Shown one piece after another: positions 36,200-54,754 of a stretch of DNA of 64,000 bases (its first letter is position 1; each line of letters begins with the position of its first letter). The translations under genes and the position numbers were made by a program. Source of the DNA: Hormiphora californensis (lineage: Eukaryota; Ctenophora; Tentaculata; Cydippida; Pleurobrachiidae); assembly GCA_020137815.1 (NCBI GenBank), contig CM035356.1, forward strand, positions 5,161,753 to 5,225,752, read 5' to 3'. The notes below the pieces were generated by a model that searched no databases, had not been told where the DNA came from, and worked only from the letters and a program-made list of their open reading frames with translations.

Positions 36200-37615
36200 C
36201 CAAAACCTTTTCTTCTTTTTTCCTCCTTCCCTTTTTCCTTCCTTCCTTCCTTCTCCTTTCCCTTTCCCTTTTTCCTTCCCTTCCTTCCTTCCTTCTCCTT
36301 CCTTCCTTCCTTCCTTCCTTCTTCCTTCCTTCCTTCCTTCCTTCTTCCTTCCTTCCTTCCCTTCCTTTCCTTCTTTCCTTCCTTCCTTCCTTCCTTCCCT
36401 TTCCTTTCCTTCCTTCCTTCCTTCCTTCCTTCCTTTCCTTGTCTTCCTTCCCCCTTCCTTCCTTCCTTTCCTCCTTTCCTTCCTTCCCTTCCTTCCTTCC
36501 TTTCTTTCTTTCCCCTTCCTTCCTGTCCTTCCTCCTTTTCCGGGTCTTCCTTCCTTCCCCTTCCTTCCTTCCCTCCTTCCTTCCTTTTCCTTTCCTTTTC
36601 CTTTTCCTTCCTTGTCCTTCCTTCCTTCCTTTTCCGTTCCCTTCCCTTTCCTCCTTCCTTTCCCTTTCCCTTCCTTCCTTCCTTTCCTTCCTTCCTTCCT
36701 TCCTTCCGTTCCTTTCCTTCCTTCCTTCCTTTCCTCCTTCCCCTTCCTTTCCTTCCTTTTCCCCTTTCCCTTCCCTTTCCTTCCTCTCCTCTTCCTTCCT
36801 TCCTAGTTTCCTTCCTCTCCTTCTTGTTCGCTTCCCCTTTTCCTTTCTCTTCCTTCCTGTCCCTTCCTCTGCCTTCCCGTTCCTTCTTCCCTTTTCCTTC
36901 CTGTCCTTCCTTTCCCCCTTCTCCTTCCTGGCCTTCCTTCCTTCCGTACTTTTTTGGTTTTTCCTTCCCCTTCCACCTCGTTTCCTTTCCTTCCTCTTCC
37001 TTCCGGTCCTTCCTTCCTTCCTCCTCCTTTCCTTCCCTCTTCCTTCCTGTCCTTCCTTTTTCCTGTCCTTCCTTTTCCTCTTTCCCCCTTTTCCCTTCCT
37101 TCCTTCCTTCCTTTGCCTCGTTCCTTCCTTCCTTTCCTTCGTTCCTGGCCTTCCTTTCCTTCCTTCCTTCTACCCTTCCTTCCTTCCTTCTTCCTTCCCG
37201 TTTCCCTTTCCCTTTCCCGTTTCCCTTCTTCCTTCCTTCCGCGTTCCTTCCTTCCTGTCCTTCCTTCCCTCCCTCCTTCCTTCCCGTCCGTTCCTCCTTC
37301 CTCTTTCCTTCCTTCCTGTCCTTCCTCCTTCCTTCCTCCTTCCTTCCTTTTCCTTTCCCCTTTCCCTTTCCCCCTTCCTGTCCTTTCCTTCCTTCCTCCT
37401 TCCTTCCTCTTCCTTCCTTTTCCTTCCTTCCTTTGGTCCTTTTACCTGTTTTCTCCTTCCTTCCTTTCCCTTTCCTTTCCCTTTTTCCTATTTCCTTCCT
37501 TTCCTTCCTTCTTCGTCCTTTCCTTTTTTCCCTTTTCCTTCCTTCATCCTTCGGGGTTTCCTTCCTCCTTCCTTTTTCCCTCCTTTTTCCCTTCCTCCCC
37601 TTCTCCGCCCCCTCT
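36200..37615. repeat. 1.4-kb polypyrimidine tract (CCTT/CTTCC)n
   Basis: Almost pure C/T on this strand, with TTCC, TTCCC and TTTCC units. Three long open frames (up to 583 aa of Phe/Leu/Pro/Ser) run through it in all plus frames, as expected when a pyrimidine-only strand lacks stop codons. Irregular unit sizes suggest base-calling error on top of a real microsatellite. Confidence 0.92.
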
Positions 37616-39012
37616 TAAAACCAATCTTGTCAAATCTTTTTTTTACCCCGGGAAACCAGGGGGTGCATACATTTGGGTTTTTTTGCAAGCCTAGGTTTTT
37701 TTCATCATCCGTCCCCCTTCCCCAAATTTACCATTCTTTCACTTCAACTTCATTATTCCTCCTTCTTTACATCCTTCCCATTTTTTATTTGTTTTCCATT
37801 CCCTTCTTCTTAAACTTTAATATCCCTCCTCCTCCTTTTTTATATAAATCCTCCTAGTTCTTGGGTTTGAACCCCTTGGAATTTCTTTTGGGGAAATGGT
37901 AGATTCCTTTCTTCATTAAAGAAACTGTCATCGATAAGTAAAATGATACTTATCTTTAAATATTAATTTTAAAGCGTTACCGTCTGGTCGTAAACTGTGT
38001 TTTCTTCTGTTTTGCTCTTTCTTTTTTTCATGTCATTTAACTATAATATGGTGTTTGCATTTGCAATTTTGCAAAATTTTTTTTTCCTTTCCTTTTAGCT
38101 TTTCCTTTTTCCTTAATTCCCAACTAACAACGTCATCATGCACACAAAACAAAGTAAATCAATGTTTTAAATGTACCTGAACATTTTGACAAAATGTGTT
38201 TTTTTCCCACAATTTTGTTAAAGAAAAAGAAACTTTTCTCCAAATGGAAATTTCAAAATCAATGTTGTTTATCTTTTTAAAACATTCCTCAAAATGATTG
38301 TCATTTAAACTTTCTCATCCATTATTACTTCCAATCCCAAAAATGTGTTGAAAATGAATTTTAACACCGAGAAGAAAATTTTAGGGTAAATACTCCTACT
38401 TGGCGGTGAGCCTTCTTCACATTTCGGTCTCTTGGAAGCTGGTTTGAATGAAGTCTTTTCGATCTGGACTTTAGGTTTAGATTATGCCACCTCATCTTCA
38501 AACGCCGGGGGGCCCCTCTTAATTTTAAAAGCTTTTCACTTTTTGAATTTACCAATTGGTGCGGCGTGCATTGGGTTCTGCCGTTCCCTTGCGAAACATC
38601 GGGGTTCAGTTAAAAATGACGACCACAAAAGCTGACAACTCTATTAAAGTTATGTCCCAGCTAAAACACTGAGGAAATCACCTCCTTTGGGGAAGGGAAG
38701 TTGAATTTAAAAGCTCTATCCCGAGGGTTTTGCATGAAAAGGGTTAAACAAATCCAGGGGTCTGATTAGTTTCTTTCGTCTGAGGTTTTAAATGCTTTTT
38801 GGGAAAATTTCATGTTCTCGCCTACTCATTCCCGGGAAGCTGATGCCTGAAAGCAAATTGTAATAACTTTAACCGCCATTAAATTAAAGGAAATTTCCTG
38901 AACACCAGAATTGAAATTCCAAATTTGCGTTATTTTTGTTTCCGTTCCTGCTCTTGTAAGGGAAAGCCCTGGCGTCGCCTTTAGACTTGAGCTCTTATCC
39001 ATTTAACCCAAA
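37616..39012. other. Upstream region of YY1, partly low-quality sequence
   Basis: Many T and A runs and indel-like breaks. YY1 transcription presumably starts near its right end. On the minus strand 38640-38390 reads, with frame changes, RKGTAEPNA and KPKVQIEKTSFKPASKRPKC, which resembles a basic coding segment but matches nothing I can name. Confidence 0.5.
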
Positions 39013-43177
<4,165 letters not shown>

Positions 43178-43184
43178 CAATGAT

Positions 43185-43280
43185 ACTATGCGTGTAACCA
43201 TTGGTAACCATGGTAACCATTGGTAACCATGTGGGTAACCATGGTAATCATGTGTGTAACCATGGGTAACCATGTGTGTA
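43185..43280. repeat. GGTAACCAT repeat cluster
   Basis: Tandem TGGTAACCATGGTAACCATT units right after the YY1 stop codon, probably in its 3' UTR. The same palindromic motif recurs at 60843-61080, 61611-61697 and 62509-62608. Confidence 0.9.
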
Positions 43281-45493
43281 ACCTACCCTCTTTTATTAGA
43301 GACGTGTTTGTCACAAGGGGAGTTGTTGAATGGTGTGTAAATATTATTGTGTATAAAATGGAGTTGTTGAATGTGAGGTTGTTATTTTCTGTTTGGAGGG
43401 CCCGTTTGATTAGCAATCAATCTGGTCTACTACAACAGTGCGATCAGATCGATACTTGTGTTTGAGTTGGGATAGTTGAATCAGTTGAATTATTTTCAGT
43501 GTGATTTCATTGTGTGAGAGAGAAGAGGGAAGATATAATGCTAGAATCACTTGTTGAGTGAACAAAGAATCACCGGTTATCACGGTGTTCCGTTATATTT
43601 GTACAGTTTTATTTCACCCCCCTTGTGTGTGTTTAACGCACATCAGATAATACTGATTATATACACGCCAAATCTTTGTCGTGTTAGTAGCAGTATGTAT
43701 TTGATTGGGCAAGACCACATTTTGTTCATCGAATCGTGGTTTGCTCAGCACGTGATGTTGCTTTGTAGTGCAACATGATAGTGTGACAGCTGTATAGTGA
43801 GTGTGAAAGTGTGCTTGCACTACTTCTTGTTCTACTGCACCCGAGTCTGGTTTGTGTGACAGTTTTGGAGGAATTTTGAAATTGTACATTTCCATGTGAT
43901 ATCATTCCTTCTAAAAAAACCAAAGATTTGGTTGTTTGAATTCTAAAATGACGGGGTAAGGTTGTAAAACTTGAATCGGCAAACGTGATCTGGCAATGTC
44001 ACGTTCTGGCAATGGCATGTCACGCAACAATAATTTCCATATATGAGCATAATTTTGCAGATTTGTCAAAATTTGACTCAAGTGCTACATGATGAGGGGA
44101 AGCTATCTCTCAAAATGAGAAAATGTAGGGAGCGAGTCACAGTGATACTATCACTGATAGTAATATAGAGGCAGAGAGTCACATAGTGCACGGTGCGGGG
44201 TGCCCCTTAAGGACGTTCCACCTCGACCGAGTCCCCCAGCAAAACGAACGGTTGTGTGACCTAAAGGGGACCTCTGGGAACTACGCAGGACCGTGGGGGA
44301 AAAGATATGAAAGTAGCCAAAGGAGAAAATAGCATTTAGGGCAAAAAAAAACCCAAAAACGCCATTTTAACAATGTTGCCGTGGATTTAGAGTTCCAATT
44401 CTAGCGGCAATCGATTCGGCGTGTCAAAAAACCCTGGGGTGACTTGATTTTGGTCGAAAAAAAATAGATTTGAGATTGGAAAATTTGGAATTTAGTGTGA
44501 GAAAAATGACCAAATTCTACATTCCACATTTTCCAATCTATTTTTTTTTCGACCAAAATCAAGTCACCCCAGGGTTTTTTGACACGCCGAATCGATTGCC
44601 GCTGGAATTGGAACTCTAAATCCACGGCAACATTGTTAAAATGGCGTTTTTTGGGGGATTTTTTGCCCTAAATGCGATTTTCTCCTTTGGCTACTTTTAT
44701 ATCCTTTCCCCCACGGTCCTGCGTAGTTCCCGGAGGTCCCCTTTAGGTCACACAACCGTTCGTTTTGCTGGGGGACTCGGTCGAGGTGGAACGGGCACCG
44801 TGAGTGATAGAGTCAGAGAGAGAGAGAAAGGGACAGAAGGGGGGAAGAGAGAAAGATATAGAAATAGAGATAGATAGGTAGAGACTAGAGAGAGATAGCT
44901 TTATTAAACACTCAGAAAACAATTATCTCAACAGAAAAAAGTAGAACGGGGTCACATACATCATATATTACATTTTATCGAAATATCAAAATGAAAAAGA
45001 TGTGACGTCATCCCATCACGATCGCTCTTTCAATGGGCATCTCGAGTTAGAATAAAACAGGGTACAACATACGTCATACTCTGACTGTTGCAGTCCGTCG
45101 CCGTGAGATATCTCTCTGCGATGTGGATCACATTCACAGCTCACATATAATATCTCTCACGTCATACACTGACAGCACTTCCACAATCCACATGGCACAT
45201 AATATGGAAAATATGAGTTTCTTCTTTTCGCACTTTCTCTGCGTCTCTGCTAGAGTTATCTTTTGAGAAGCTTACAAAAATTACCCGTCCACCTGAGGCA
45301 CGGGGTGCGTTGTCAGAGCTTTGGTACAGATCACTGCTAGCCTGTCAGGCCAATTAAAATTTAATTTAAATGCTAAATTGTGCTGACAGCCACTGGCCAA
45401 CAAGGGAAGATTAAAAACTGTTAAAACAACTCAAAAAACATTTTCTTTCAGTCTAGCTGCCTCGATACAATGGGTAGTGGGTACTAAACTATA
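43281..45493. other. Intergenic region between YY1 and the GPCR gene
   Basis: No gene seen. It holds the large fold-back at 44215-44792 and a short GA-rich run (44810-44890). TTTATT at 44902-44907, an AATAAA on the minus strand, could be the GPCR poly(A) signal. Confidence 0.5.
44215..44792. mobile_element. Large fold-back element, about 578 bp
   Basis: Two arms of about 270 bp, over 90% matching by eye, start GTTCCACCTCGACCGAGTCC and meet around 44470-44520. Outside them, CACGGTGC (44189-44196) and GCACCGTG (44795-44802) extend the symmetry unevenly. No coding capacity; no certain target duplication. Confidence 0.88.
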
Positions 45494-48236
<2,743 letters not shown>

Positions 48237-48241
48237 AACAG

Positions 48242-48347
48242 AGAGGGCCGGGTAGTCGAGTCAGCTATAAGAAATACTGGTGGGGTGTTAGTTGAGAGGG
48301 CCAGGTAGTAGAGTCAGCTATAAGAAATACTGGTGGGGTGTTAGATT
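48242..48347. repeat. Tandem duplication, two copies of about 52 bp
   Basis: GAGTCAGCTATAAGAAATAC and TGGTGGGGTGTTAG are duplicated just upstream of the GPCR start codon, in its presumed promoter or 5' UTR. Confidence 0.85.
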
Positions 48348-49107
48348 TTTCTGATTCCGAGCTGCTCAATTTATCAACAAAATGGTGCTTGAGATAATAT
48401 TCAACAGTATTAACTCTGATTTATAGATTAAAATAATTGTCCGAGTTATCTAAGCCGCAATATCGTTCAATATATGTATAGCTTAGGTGGTCTAGCCAAT
48501 ATATTTTATGCAATTGAACTACTCAGAATAATATTATCATAATATGCAAGTGATCTACTTGAATTTAAAGTAGTGTAATTTACTTCAAGCAGGGGATTCT
48601 TGACTACAAGCCGAGCTGGTAAAGTGAAGATGAATATAATATATTAAGGGCTATTCAATAAGTTCTGCTGATCAATAGTTTACTACTGTTTACTATAAAA
48701 CTAAAGTAGTTTTCCTTTGTATAACTAGCTCTCCGACACCTGTCGAGATCGAGCACTCTCCTGCTAGAACGGACTACTACTACTAGATATTTTATGTCAT
48801 CATTAATTAACAGGGGCCAGATGTAAGTTATTAAACAACCCTGCACCCTTTGAGAGACATGCAGAATACTATTAGGCTTTTCGGTATACAGCGGGTACAC
48901 AGACTACAGAGTTAACTAGTTACTTCTGCAGCACTGTAGACTGTCTGAGGGTGGTATGGAATATTATTATAGGGGGCAGAATGAAATAGCCTGCATTCAA
49001 ATTTCAATATAGACACCTACTCAGATACTAGTACAGAGAATAGGGTCTATAGTCAGGCCAATGCTCTGACAGAGTACAGCTATAACTGCATACGGGAGGC
49101 ATTAAAG
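48348..49107. other. AT-rich intergenic stretch, nothing recognised
   Basis: Unique-looking sequence upstream of the GPCR gene. No exon, long ORF or transposon end seen. Confidence 0.5.
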
Positions 49108-50454
49108 CAGGAAACGACCGAACCGGGTTTTTTTTCACCGAACCGAACCGAACCGAATTTGAAAAACTTTTTACCGAACCGAACCGAACCGAACCGAACC
49201 GAACCGAATTTCGGTAACCGAACCGAACCGAACCATACAAAACTTTTTCTGTATAAATGTTTCTCTAAAAAGTCATGGAGAGCACCGATCAAGGTATTGA
49301 GAATCATTCTCTGAAATTTTGTTAAAAAATGTTTGAAAAAATTTCAGAGTCAATTTTGTGAAAAAATTATCAAAGTCAATTTTATCGTAAATTTTCTATG
49401 TCAATTTTTGCGTACGAATCGTGTTTCGAATCGGCAATGCTATACGGGAATGGTATTGCTAATTAGCAGGATTAAACGAACCATGAATCGTGTCTCTCTA
49501 AATTTCCTAATTAGATTTGATGGGGGATCACGTATCAGCACAATCCATCTCGGACCCACTTATTACCAACATTACTCCCGTTTAGCATTGTCGATTAGAA
49601 ACACGATTCGTATACCATAATTTACTTAAAATATTTTTCACAAAAAAAATTTCACAAAATTTCAGGTAATGATTCTCAATACCTTGATCGATGCTCTCCA
49701 TGAATTTTTAGAGAAACATTTAATTTTGTGAAAAAACTTTGTAAAATATTTCAAAGTCAATTTCGGAAAAAAAAATATATGTCAATTTTGCCGTACGAAT
49801 CGTGTTGCGAATCGGTGATGCTATGCGGCAGTGCTCTCGCTAATTAGCATGATTTATTGAAACATGAATCGATTCCCCTAAACTTCCTAATTAGATTTGA
49901 TGGGGGATCACGTATCAGCATAATCCATCTCGGACCCAATAATTAGCAACATCACTCCCGCTTAGCAATACCGATTCGAAACACGATTCGTACGCAAAAA
50001 TTGACATAGAAAATTTTCCATAAAATTGAAATATTTTCCAAACTTTTTTACAAAATTTCAGAGAATGATTCTTAACACCTTGATCGGTGCTCTCCATGAA
50101 TTTTTTGAAAAAAAATTTCTGAATTTGTTGACCCTCTCATGAGGACACGATTCGACGGGAAGTCAGGTATCAAATCAATCCATATCGAACCCGCTAACTA
50201 GCGAAATCATTTCCACATAGCACCACCGATTCGAAATAGGGTTAATACGGCGAAATTGACATTGAAATCCATACAATTTTCGTGAAATAATTGAAAAATT
50301 TTGCATGAAAAAGCCCGATTTCTGGGCATTTTTTGACCAAAAAATTCGGTGGTTCGGCCAAAATTTCCTACCGAACCGAACCGAACCGAACCGGCCAAAA
50401 AACACCGAATTTCCGAACCGAACCGAACCGAACCGAATATTCGGTCGCTTCCTG
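49108..50454. mobile_element. hAT-like non-autonomous element, 1,347 bp, with CCGAA arrays
   Basis: Ends CAGGAAACGACCGAACC and TTCGGTCGCTTCCTG, close to the family A TIR, are flanked by the 8-bp duplication CATTAAAG (49100-49107, 50455-50462). Subterminal arrays of CCGAA/ACCGA are on the left (49118-49240) and right (50370-50440) in opposite sense. The middle holds two related segments (about 49390-49620 and 49790-49995), each inverted internally, with TTAGATTTGATGGGGGATCA and CGTACGAATCGTGTTTCGAA. No transposase coding. Confidence 0.9.
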
Positions 50455-50492
50455 CATTAAAGGCTTGGAGACCAACAAAAGGCGGGAGGGGA

Positions 50493-50556
50493 CCGTCTGG
50501 CGCCGCCCCATCTGAGCGTACTGAGAATCAAATCGAGGTCTGCCGCCGCCAGATAG
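50493..50556. mobile_element. Micro-MITE, 64 bp (family B)
   Basis: CCGTCTGGCGCCGCCCCATC to CTGCCGCCGCCAGATAG, with the 8-bp duplication GGAGGGGA (50485-50492, 50557-50564). Inverted relative to the 51171 copy. Confidence 0.85.
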
Positions 50557-50780
50557 GGAGGGGAAGAAGATACGTACTCGATATCGCAGGGAAGGGGGTT
50601 GAAAGAATCCTAGAGGGGGAGGGGGGTTGAAAGAATCAGAGGGGGTCATGTTTATTACATACCTCGAGATGGCATACATTGAGTAGTTATGCGGTGCAGA
50701 AAGATAGATAGTGATAGATAGAGGGGATTGGAGGAAGAGATAGAAAGAGAGGAGAGAGAAAGAGAAAGAGAAAGAGAGAT

Positions 50781-50888
<108 letters not shown>

Positions 50889-51170
50889 AGATAGTGATAG
50901 ATAGGGGCTCCAATGGAGAGCCTATAAAAGCACAGTGCAATCAAATATATCAGCGATCAAAATGCAAAAGCTGCGCCAGATATCTCTGACCCTTTAGTCT
51001 ATCACGGACCCCTTCCTCTCTTTCTCTCTCGCTTATCTAGCTCTCTCTCTCCCTCCCCTTTCTTTTTTCCCTCTCTCACTCTCCCCATCTATTTATGAAG
51101 GCATCGGTCTCTCCCTCTCTCCTTCAGTCTCCTTCAGGGCAATCTGAAACCTCAATTTATCGGCAAATCC

Positions 51171-51238
51171 CTGTCTGGCGGCGCCAGACCCCAATTTGAC
51201 AGCGACAGTGTGCTCAGATGGGTCGCGGCGCCAGACAG
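51171..51238. mobile_element. Micro-MITE, 68 bp (family B), best copy
   Basis: Ends CTGTCTGGCGGCGCCAGACC and GCGGCGCCAGACAG, with CCAATTTGACAGCGACAGTG and TGCTCAGATGGG inside. The 8-bp duplication GCAAATCC (51163-51170, 51239-51246) is perfect. Far too short to code; presumably mobilised by a hAT-type transposase. Confidence 0.92.
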
Positions 51239-52189
51239 GCAAATCCAGAGTTCATATTAGCCAAAAAGATAGCTGTCTTTGACTGGTCTCACCTTGTCAT
51301 TATAGCTGTACATGTACTTCAGCGGATACTAGATAGTTGGGTTTTCTGAGAGCAGAGAAGAAAGCAGTTGGGGAAATATTGAAGTTATTAGGACGTTTTC
51401 TGAATCTCAAGAATTAGAGTTCTTTTTGAAAGACTTTCAAAATCTCTTTGAACGTTCCTGATCATGTCTCAGCCTGGTTCTATAATGACCTCGACTTGGA
51501 ATTGGTTGATTAATTTGCTGTTTCTAGGTAGTGGCATATCTTATCCAACGTAAAATCGAGTATAACGGTCAGATAACGTATATTTTGTGCACCAGAAATA
51601 GAAATGACATGCTCATAATATGACCTCAAAGTACCTTTAGTCTTTACTGACCACATTGCGTTAAAGTTCAAGCTGTTCAATATGGGTAATCCATTACGTA
51701 ATTTTCATTCTTTATAGCCAATCTCAATCTTGGTTCTGTACATTTTAGATCCAAGATCTCAAGCTCAGTAGAAACGAAACTCGACCTTCATCACACACAA
51801 ACACACCGTGATCTTCAGCAAGATCTCCCCCACAATAAGATAAGGGAACTACAGAGTCCTAGAACTCCTACACACATCGTTCTCCCTAATCTCTGGGAAA
51901 TGAAATTGCAAAAGGTCCCCCACAATATATGAATAAATCCCAGGCCCAAGCACATATTATGCACATGCAACGCATATATTCCCATAATAGTTGCCCCCCC
52001 CCCCTCCGCCAGTTTGGGACATAGGCATAATGATATAGGATTCCTAAATGATATTACAGTGGTGTAGCGATCATGGTGAATATAATAACAATTACGACGC
52101 GGTATAACTATCCTCGAGGCGCTTTGGTGACATATAAACACGTGGCGCTATATGATTAGGACCCCTTCATAATCACAATGCTCACCCCA

Positions 52190-52330
52190 TGTCATGTTGT
52201 TCACCCCTTACTCAACATTCAACAACCCTCACCCCCATTGCTCACCCCTTACTCAACATTCAACAACCCTCACCCCCATTGCTCACCCCTTACTCAACAT
52301 TCAACAACCCTCACCCCCGTTGCTCAACAA
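52190..52330. repeat. Tandem repeat, three copies of about 44 bp
   Basis: CCCCTTACTCAACATTCAAC plus AACCCTCACCCCCATTGCTCA, nearly perfect. It includes the TTACTCAACA motif dispersed elsewhere. Confidence 0.92.
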
Positions 52331-53694
52331 CAAATCCTCCTTGCTAAACAAACCACGTCTTTACTCCACATCAACATATAGAACAAGTACAACCCAAGCA
52401 CAAAATCTGAGACTTGTGGAAATCTTTAAATGGTAAATAGTCAGCTCTAACAAGGACATACGGTCAGCTGCTCCAATTTGGAGCCCAAAGAAAAATATTA
52501 AACATTAAATAGAAGCTCCAATTCTACTAATAAACTGGACTGGCTTCTACTACATGTCCCCACAATATTACAAGAGTGACGTAGTGCATGATCGAAACCA
52601 AGCGATATAATGGCTACAATTGACAGAGTAAAATCCAATGGAAGTTCCATATATTACAATCTGTTATGTCCCCCAGATCAGAGAGAAAGTGGTTTAGACG
52701 ATTTGGAGGGATGATAAAGATAGACAAAATATTTGTTGAGTAACAACAAAAGATGGGGTTTAAGTGCATGTATATATTTAGAGCTGGGACAGAGATGGAA
52801 GAGGAGAGAGAGAGAGACATCAGCCACAATAAACAATAAACATGGCTTTCAATTTTCTATTGAGGTCAAAATAATTGTGCTTGGTGTCAATATAATAATA
52901 GTGACCGGTTAATTAAAAAGGGCATCATATTGACCTGACGTATTGTATGAACAACTCTACACTACTGTTAGTAGTTCCAATGGGTTCACAATATAGTGTG
53001 GTTGCTTGCAACTCAACAACCAATGCTATTATAGGCGACCACCAATCTTGGTACAGATTAAATTGTCTCACTGTCCCGACCATAATACATGTGGACAGTA
53101 TCGACTAATCGACTAAACAAACCATGTTTTAGGTTCCGTTCACGTAACGGCTAAAGCTTTGTGATGAGATGAAATATCAGCTAGTAGTAAATCCACCAAG
53201 ATATATCGCATATTTCGGCTTCAATTTCTGTTTTGTTTTCTATTTCTATTTCTATGATCAAATGATAAAGCTGGATATGATTTATGTGTTTACAAATAAA
53301 ACAATAAAAGTAGTTTATCGAGGCAATCTATGCATGTGCAATTACGATGCATTTTATTTCATAATTGAGGGTTCGGTAGATCAATTCAATCTATGTGTTT
53401 ACAATATTCGAGTAGCTAATATCATATCGTGATACGCTAAGTTACTCAACAAGATACGCTGTGATACATAGTGAGCACTATACTTCTACAATATGATACA
53501 CTACAATATGATACACTCCTCGAGGGATCAGAGGGAGGGATCAGAGGGAGGGGACTGGGAAAGGGATATATAGATAGTATACCGAGCAAGCACGACTTGT
53601 TGTGGAGAATGCTATTAATAACTTAAGATAGAGAGTTAAGAGTAATTCAAATTGAAAATAGAGTACAAAGCTGTCGAATAAGAATATGTGAAGA

Positions 53695-53770
53695 GAATAA
53701 AATATGTGTGAAGAGAATAAAATATGTGTGAAGAGAATAAAATATGTGTGAAGAGAATAAAATATGTGAA
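53695..53770. repeat. 20-bp tandem repeat, four copies
   Basis: Unit AAAATATGTGTGAAGAGAAT, nearly identical copies. Confidence 0.93.
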
Positions 53771-53909
53771 GCTCGAATCTCATGATTGATGCTCGAGCTG
53801 TGATAGAGAGAGAGACTCTCACTCTCTCGATCTCTCAATTCTAACCTCTCATATGAATATGATAGTGAACTTTCAGTTTAACTTTAAGCTGCGTTGCAAA
53901 GCACGCGTT

Positions 53910-53913
<4 letters not shown>

Positions 53914-53988
<75 letters not shown>
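53914..53988. repeat. (GA)n microsatellite
   Basis: About 75 bp of GA followed by GATAGAGA. Confidence 0.97.
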
Positions 53989-53992
<4 letters not shown>

Positions 53993-54754
53993 TAGAGAGA
54001 TAGAGAGAGATAGAGAGATCGCGATGGACAAGTTTTTTAGAAGCATCGTAGAAAGTTGACAGGTTATGGTTATACCTCTCTCTCTCTGCTATATTTCTCT
54101 CTTCCTCCCTCGACCTCGCCTTTTTAGAAGACGGAATGACAATTTTGTTTTGTAAAACAGTCACATCAAATCGTTACAAAATCTAGAAAGACATATTCTC
54201 GAGAGGAGAGATAATCAGACCATTGTTAGGCCATATAACATTCCATTAGACCATAATGGGTCACATTTAATAGGCTCACAATTACTCAACAACCCACAAT
54301 GCTACCCATTCTCACAGTATCTCTCTACGGTATCTATGGTACATGCCACCCCCATATCTAGATGGTACATGGTACCGTACATGCCCCCCCCCCTCATGCT
54401 ACACAGATAACCATTAAACCATAAGTTGGCTTTAAAATTCACACTATCACGCGTTCTTGACATGTTAAATCGATAACAACATGTCAAAATATTGAGAAGA
54501 TATATCATGCACCAATTAGAACATTGGTCCAAGGTCGAGAGGGATACAAGGATCAGGGGTCAGAGAGGTACAAAAGGAGGGGTCAGAGAGAGAAAGAGAA
54601 GCGCAAGCCGGCAAATATAAGATCTTGCTACATCCTTTAGTTATACCTCCCGGTACCGGTAGGCCACACTACACTAACATGCTAACATTACTAAGACACC
54701 ACACTAACATTACTAACACACATACTACACGGGAGGGAACATTACACGGAGTCG

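Larger units (their letters stand above)
50941..54754. other. Gene-poor intergenic region
   Basis: Between the 1.35-kb element and the SLC25A10 stop. It contains a micro-MITE (51171-51238), a 44-bp tandem repeat (52190-52330), a 20-bp tandem (53695-53770) and a (GA)n run (53914-53988). The open frame at 53169-53432 has no recognisable domain and AT-biased codons; I do not call it. Confidence 0.55.

Noticed and set aside
36027-37857. Open frames of 259, 583, 477 and 246 aa rich in Phe/Leu/Pro/Ser
   Set aside because: They read a pyrimidine-only tract in three frames; such sequence contains almost no stop codons, so length is meaningless.
49118-49240. CCGAAC repeats considered as telomeric or interstitial telomere sequence
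   Set aside because: The unit is a pentamer variant, occurs in opposed orientation at both ends of a TSD-bounded transposon, and does not match TTAGGG.
53169-53432. 87-aa ORF in the intergenic region
   Set aside because: AT-rich, no domain, no splice context, no conserved motif.
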